From contig CM047431.1 in assembly GCA_026168455.1 (NCBI GenBank), positions 44,581,466 to 44,645,465 on the forward strand: a DNA stretch of 64,000 nucleotides. Direction: 5' to 3'. How positions within the stretch are numbered: the first letter of the stretch is position 1; every line of letters begins with the position of its first letter. This DNA is from Theocolax elegans. Taxonomy: Eukaryota > Arthropoda > Insecta > Hymenoptera > Cerocephalidae. The position numbers were made by a program, and so were the translations under genes. Below are positions 60,261 to 64,000 of the stretch, piece by piece. A model generated the notes under the pieces. It was not told where the DNA came from. It saw nothing but the letters and a program-made list of their open reading frames with translations, and made no database searches.

Positions 60261-63200
60261 TACGATCTTGGATTATACGATCTCGATCGCTATATACCTT
60301 ATATTGATCCGACTCGGACTCGATTCGATCGGTTTTTCGTCGTTCATCGATCGATCATTATGAGATCTTCAACGCGCGCACACACACACACACAAACACA
60401 CACCTCTATATTTCTCATATATACGTGATCCTTATACCTTATTCTTTTCTTACGGTTAATGTAGCTTTTAACGATTGGCTATGTAACGTATGCAGTAGAT
60501 CTCCGTATCATCTTCTTAACAACAGTTTTGAATGGCAAACGACATCATTCTTCAATTTGCGTAAGACATCGTTATAATATTCATTTTTAAGGTATTTATC
60601 GAGATATCCTCTTAAATTAATAATATTCTTAACAGGTTAATCATTGCCATTATGTAGATATTACATTCAAAAGTTAAAGAAATCATCGTTGTAGGATCCT
60701 TTCTGAATGCGCGTATGTTTTTTAAATTTGTATTTCATAAATAGGGTTCCTTGTAAAAATTGACAACTTGGTATGGGATGTAGGTATAATGAAAATTTTC
60801 GATGTAGGTATAATGAAAAAAGTTTGCTGAAACGGCTTTTGGAGACCATGACAGAGTTATTTTTATCAGATTTACTTTACAGCCGAAATTTACGAATTTT
60901 GGATTATCCTTGTATAAAAAAGTGATTGCCGGATGTTGTGAAGCTAAGTGAAACGGCTATGTGAGTCGTTTACGTTTTGCGTATACCTCTAAAACATTGT
61001 AGGTTAGATTTGGCAGCGCGGGAAAAACGTAATGTTTGAATTTTCTTGATAAAATTGGAGTATAATAAATCATGAATAAATATATCATTAAACATTGTTG
61101 TTTTAAGTAAATGAGACCGCGTAATATTTCTAATAATGACTGTTAAAAAATGCGAGAACGCGCGGAGCGCGCATGATTAAAATAAAATAATGATTAAAAT
61201 TAAAATAAAATTGCGAATAATGTATAGTACTATCTTTTTTGGTATTTTATATTCGCTATTTCACAGCCTAAAAACTGTTTTAATATATATATACATCGTT
61301 TACATATCGTTCAATAAATATAATAATTTAAAAATGATCTTTATATGTCTTTTAAATATTGAAAAAGCTATGTATTAATGAATTAATCGTGATCCAGTTG
61401 TTGACTTCACTACTGCTATAGGGGGAGACGTTTATTGTTGAACGTGTTGAGATGGTTGGCAACGGTTATGATATACAAACGATAAACACTTTATAGTTAC
61501 GTTGCATTTTGCTACTGCCGTACATAATAGTCTATATCTTATTTAAATTTTAACTGAAAAGTTATCAGTTTTTCTTTAAAAAAATTAGTACATTATCGCG
61601 TAGGATATTTTCTTTAACAGATTGATCGCTTTTCCTTTATTTAAATAAATCTATTTTTTATTGATTTACTTGGTATTCATTGCAGGAAAAATATTTCATT
61701 TGTAATATTTATAAAATAAAATGTTTTATTCCTTTTTGTGTGGTTACGCGAACAAATACAATTATTTAAAGAGAATGTATATAAATTAAAAACAATTATT
61801 TTATTATTATTGGGATAGGATGATTTTGAAAGTTAAACGGTTCGTGTTAACCAAAGTTGAAAGAGGATAATTAAAAAGCGATGGTCTTAGCAAGTATATA
61901 AACACATCATACATGCAAATTTTGAGAGTAAATTAGACAATTCATCAAGTTAGAAAATATTGTAATATTATCGGATCAAGTGACAAAAGTCAATATTATC
62001 ACGAACGGATACATTGAAAATAAGAAAACGTAAAACGGAATTGGAAATCTAATGAAAATAAATTGTTCACCAAGAAGAAACTCAAAATGTTCTTAAAAAA
62101 GTTTTTAAGGATAATTTTCTTAAAATACATTAGAAATATCTTAAAATTGTAAAAATAATTATCAATAATTACTTCGCATACATCCGAATTTCATTTCCTT
62201 TTAAAGAAATTTCTTTAAAATATGTCATCTATTTTCACGCAAGACGTCAGTAATTTATACTCGATCAAATCAACGTGTTAACTACTTTTATAACAACACA
62301 TGCGACAATTCGTGCATGTCCAAATTTCGCCGCCAACAAAAAAAGAAAATCTATACCATCTCGATGAAACAGAAGAATAAAAGGTAATCCCAAAAACATA
62401 CATGTAATATCTATACCAATACTCTAACAATAATAGTTAAACGTGTAATTATAACGTATGCCACTAAGTGTATATACGAAGCTAAAGCAGTATACTCGGG
62501 GTAAATGTTTAATACGTAAATGATAAACCGTGTATATATTATATATACATCTTTTCTTTCCCGTAAAAAACATAAGGAATTAAAGTGTGCAATTTGTTAA
62601 ACGTATATATATATATATAGTTATTCCGTCGCAGTCATAATCAAAGTCCACTTTAGTAATTCGAACGGAATAAAAAAAAATAAATAATAACAAAGAGAAC
62701 TAAAGAAAATAATAGTCTACTTATTATTAAGATATAGCTCTATAAAGTATATATATATACGAAACGAATAGAACGAAATAATAAATATTAATTTGGTCAT
62801 CTGATTAAACGAACATATCTAATTGCGTATCCTTGGTAAAAAAAAAAAGAAAAATTAGATCCATACAGATTTATTATTTTTACGAGAAGTACCGCTATTG
62901 CATTCGACGTGTATATGCGTATGCTTATTCGTGTATGCGTTTGTGTGTATGTGTGTACACGAGAAAACAATGCGCCGGCGGGTTTTCGCGTGCGAGTAAA
63001 AGCAGTCATTTGAAACAAGTTAGTGGCCGGTGCCCAACTATCAATTGAATGCTCGGTGACGTTCCTCTCTCTCTCTCTCTCTTCACGAAAAGCGCTCTTT
63101 AAAAAATATATTATCGAGCTTATACTTTATGTTTACATTTTTTACGTTTCGAGACGTCACATGTATGTATACATGTATTTATATACATTTGATTTTTTTG

Positions 63201-64000
63201 TAACGTACGACGTAGTTGTGTATGTGTATATAGAAATATAATATGAATCCGAGTAACTGTCATTACTTTTATGTGGATCGTGTAGAATACATTTGAATTA
63301 AATTACAATCGTTCAAACGTATACATTTAATACAATTAATTAATTTATTATAATATTATTCATTGTATATTCATAATTGCGTCGATGACAGTGTATATTA
63401 ATTTTACCTTTCTTTACGTAACTACTAAAAATAATTTTACCCTATGTATATATATATTTCCTATACTTATCAAATGAAATGTGAAATTTTATTAAGAGAG
63501 AGAAATAGATAGAGAGAGATAAAGAGAGAGCATTTAGATACTTATACATAATATAATCTAAACACGTGAAAACTTAACGAGCATTATAATATTTTGTTTA
63601 GGAGAACGATAACGGTTTTTGGTGTGCGCGATGTTAATTAATCTACGGAGTTTAATTTTCGAGAATGATTTAAATGCATTTTCTAATTACAATTTTAGCT
63701 AGGTTAATGGGGTTTATAATTGTAATTTATTAGATGAGAGATCTAAGATTAAATTCCATTGAATAAAGTGACACGTATAGTATGAAAGCGAAACCGTTTC
63801 GTTCTCCGTTCATTTTCGTATGTAGCATATACTATGTATAGGATCAAAATGTAAGATAAAGTTTAAAAATTATACATGATTCAAATAATTTTATAATTAT
63901 CATGACAATAATCACTGTTTTATGTACTAATAGAAAAATTGAAGATTTCGAGGTGAGGTGAAACCATTTTTTGGTTAAAAAAAACGTTGTGAACATTTGA
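60261..64000. other. Non-coding AT-rich stretch to the right edge
   Basis: Holds a (CA)n run (60377-60402), a directly repeated GATGTAGGTATAATGAAAA (60777-60819), a CT run (63066-63081) and GA runs (63497-63530). No exon or transposon was recognised. Confidence 0.5.

Larger units (their letters stand above)
18248..64000 (-). other. ss: Probable intron and/or 5' regulatory DNA upstream of the spineless bHLH exon
   Basis: The bHLH exon begins with a good acceptor in mid-codon, so a coding exon must lie upstream, at higher coordinates. Known insect Spineless proteins have a short, strongly basic N-terminus there. I searched the minus strand of this stretch for a segment encoding a run of arginines followed by NGKS and a donor, and did not find one. 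The stretch is thus most simply one long intron, more than 45 kb if unbroken, but an unrecognised short exon or the transcription start could lie inside it. It holds transposon relics and candidate regulatory islands, listed separately. Confidence 0.6.

Noticed and set aside
59761..60363. Longest reading frame in the window (200 codons, plus strand)
   Set aside because: It starts in AT-rich DNA and runs through GT/TA microsatellites that give Tyr/Ile/Cys/Val runs. It has no domain, no splice context and no resemblance to a known protein.
1..64000. CRISPR arrays, prophage, bacterial operons, intact rRNA or tRNA genes
   Set aside because: None seen. The spliced bHLH exon, SINE, LINE and MITEs show that this is eukaryotic nuclear DNA.

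Overview
The window is AT-rich eukaryotic DNA with long stretches lacking usable reading frames, many TA, GT/CA and GA/CT microsatellites and many small inverted-repeat transposons. One unmistakable protein-coding segment was found: a 191-bp internal exon on the minus strand at 18057-18247. It encodes the basic helix-loop-helix domain of Spineless, the insect orthologue of the aryl hydrocarbon receptor. The match to insect Spineless places the DNA in an insect. A hymenopteran is possible from the general look of the repeats, but this was not established.

Layout. The gene reads right to left. Positions 18248-64000 are therefore upstream (5') of the exon and 1-18056 downstream (3'). I found neither the short exon that should supply the Spineless N-terminus nor the PAS-domain exons. 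The simplest reading is two very long introns, or intron plus 5' regulatory DNA, interrupted by one short exon. Islands of more balanced base composition with homeodomain-type (ATTA), GCGTG and other binding-site cores lie at about 2.9, 12.5, 16.2, 18.5, 23.5, 28.5, 33.5, 36.8, 39.3, 52.3, 57.1 and 60.1 kb. They are candidate enhancers or unrecognised non-coding exons, at low confidence.

Mobile and repeated DNA. The window holds: (a) a 5S-rRNA-derived SINE (44639-45079, minus) with a 17-bp target-site duplication; (b) a very recent tandem duplication (44891-46272 and 46273-48139) that re-copies half of that SINE, with a further inverted-repeat insertion in the second copy; (c) an almost perfect 1.1-kb hairpin (42262-43361); (d) a 508-bp hairpin element bounded by TTAA (43861-44368), whose empty site is visible in a related repeat at 21836-22435; (e) a TTAA-bounded MITE family with copies near 6.4, 17.3, 34.6 and 50.8 kb; (f) a larger inverted-repeat family at 21629-22763 and 50436-51275, each copy hosting another element; (g) an inverted repeat flanking 1-2189 with a neighbouring tandem array; (h) the C-terminal relic of a non-LTR retrotransposon (32396-32701, minus).

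No tRNA, intact rRNA gene, CRISPR array, bacterial-type operon or second host gene was recognised. I did not find an undescribed biological system. The most informative material is the nested transposon record, where filled and empty sites can be compared inside one window, and the candidate regulatory DNA around spineless.
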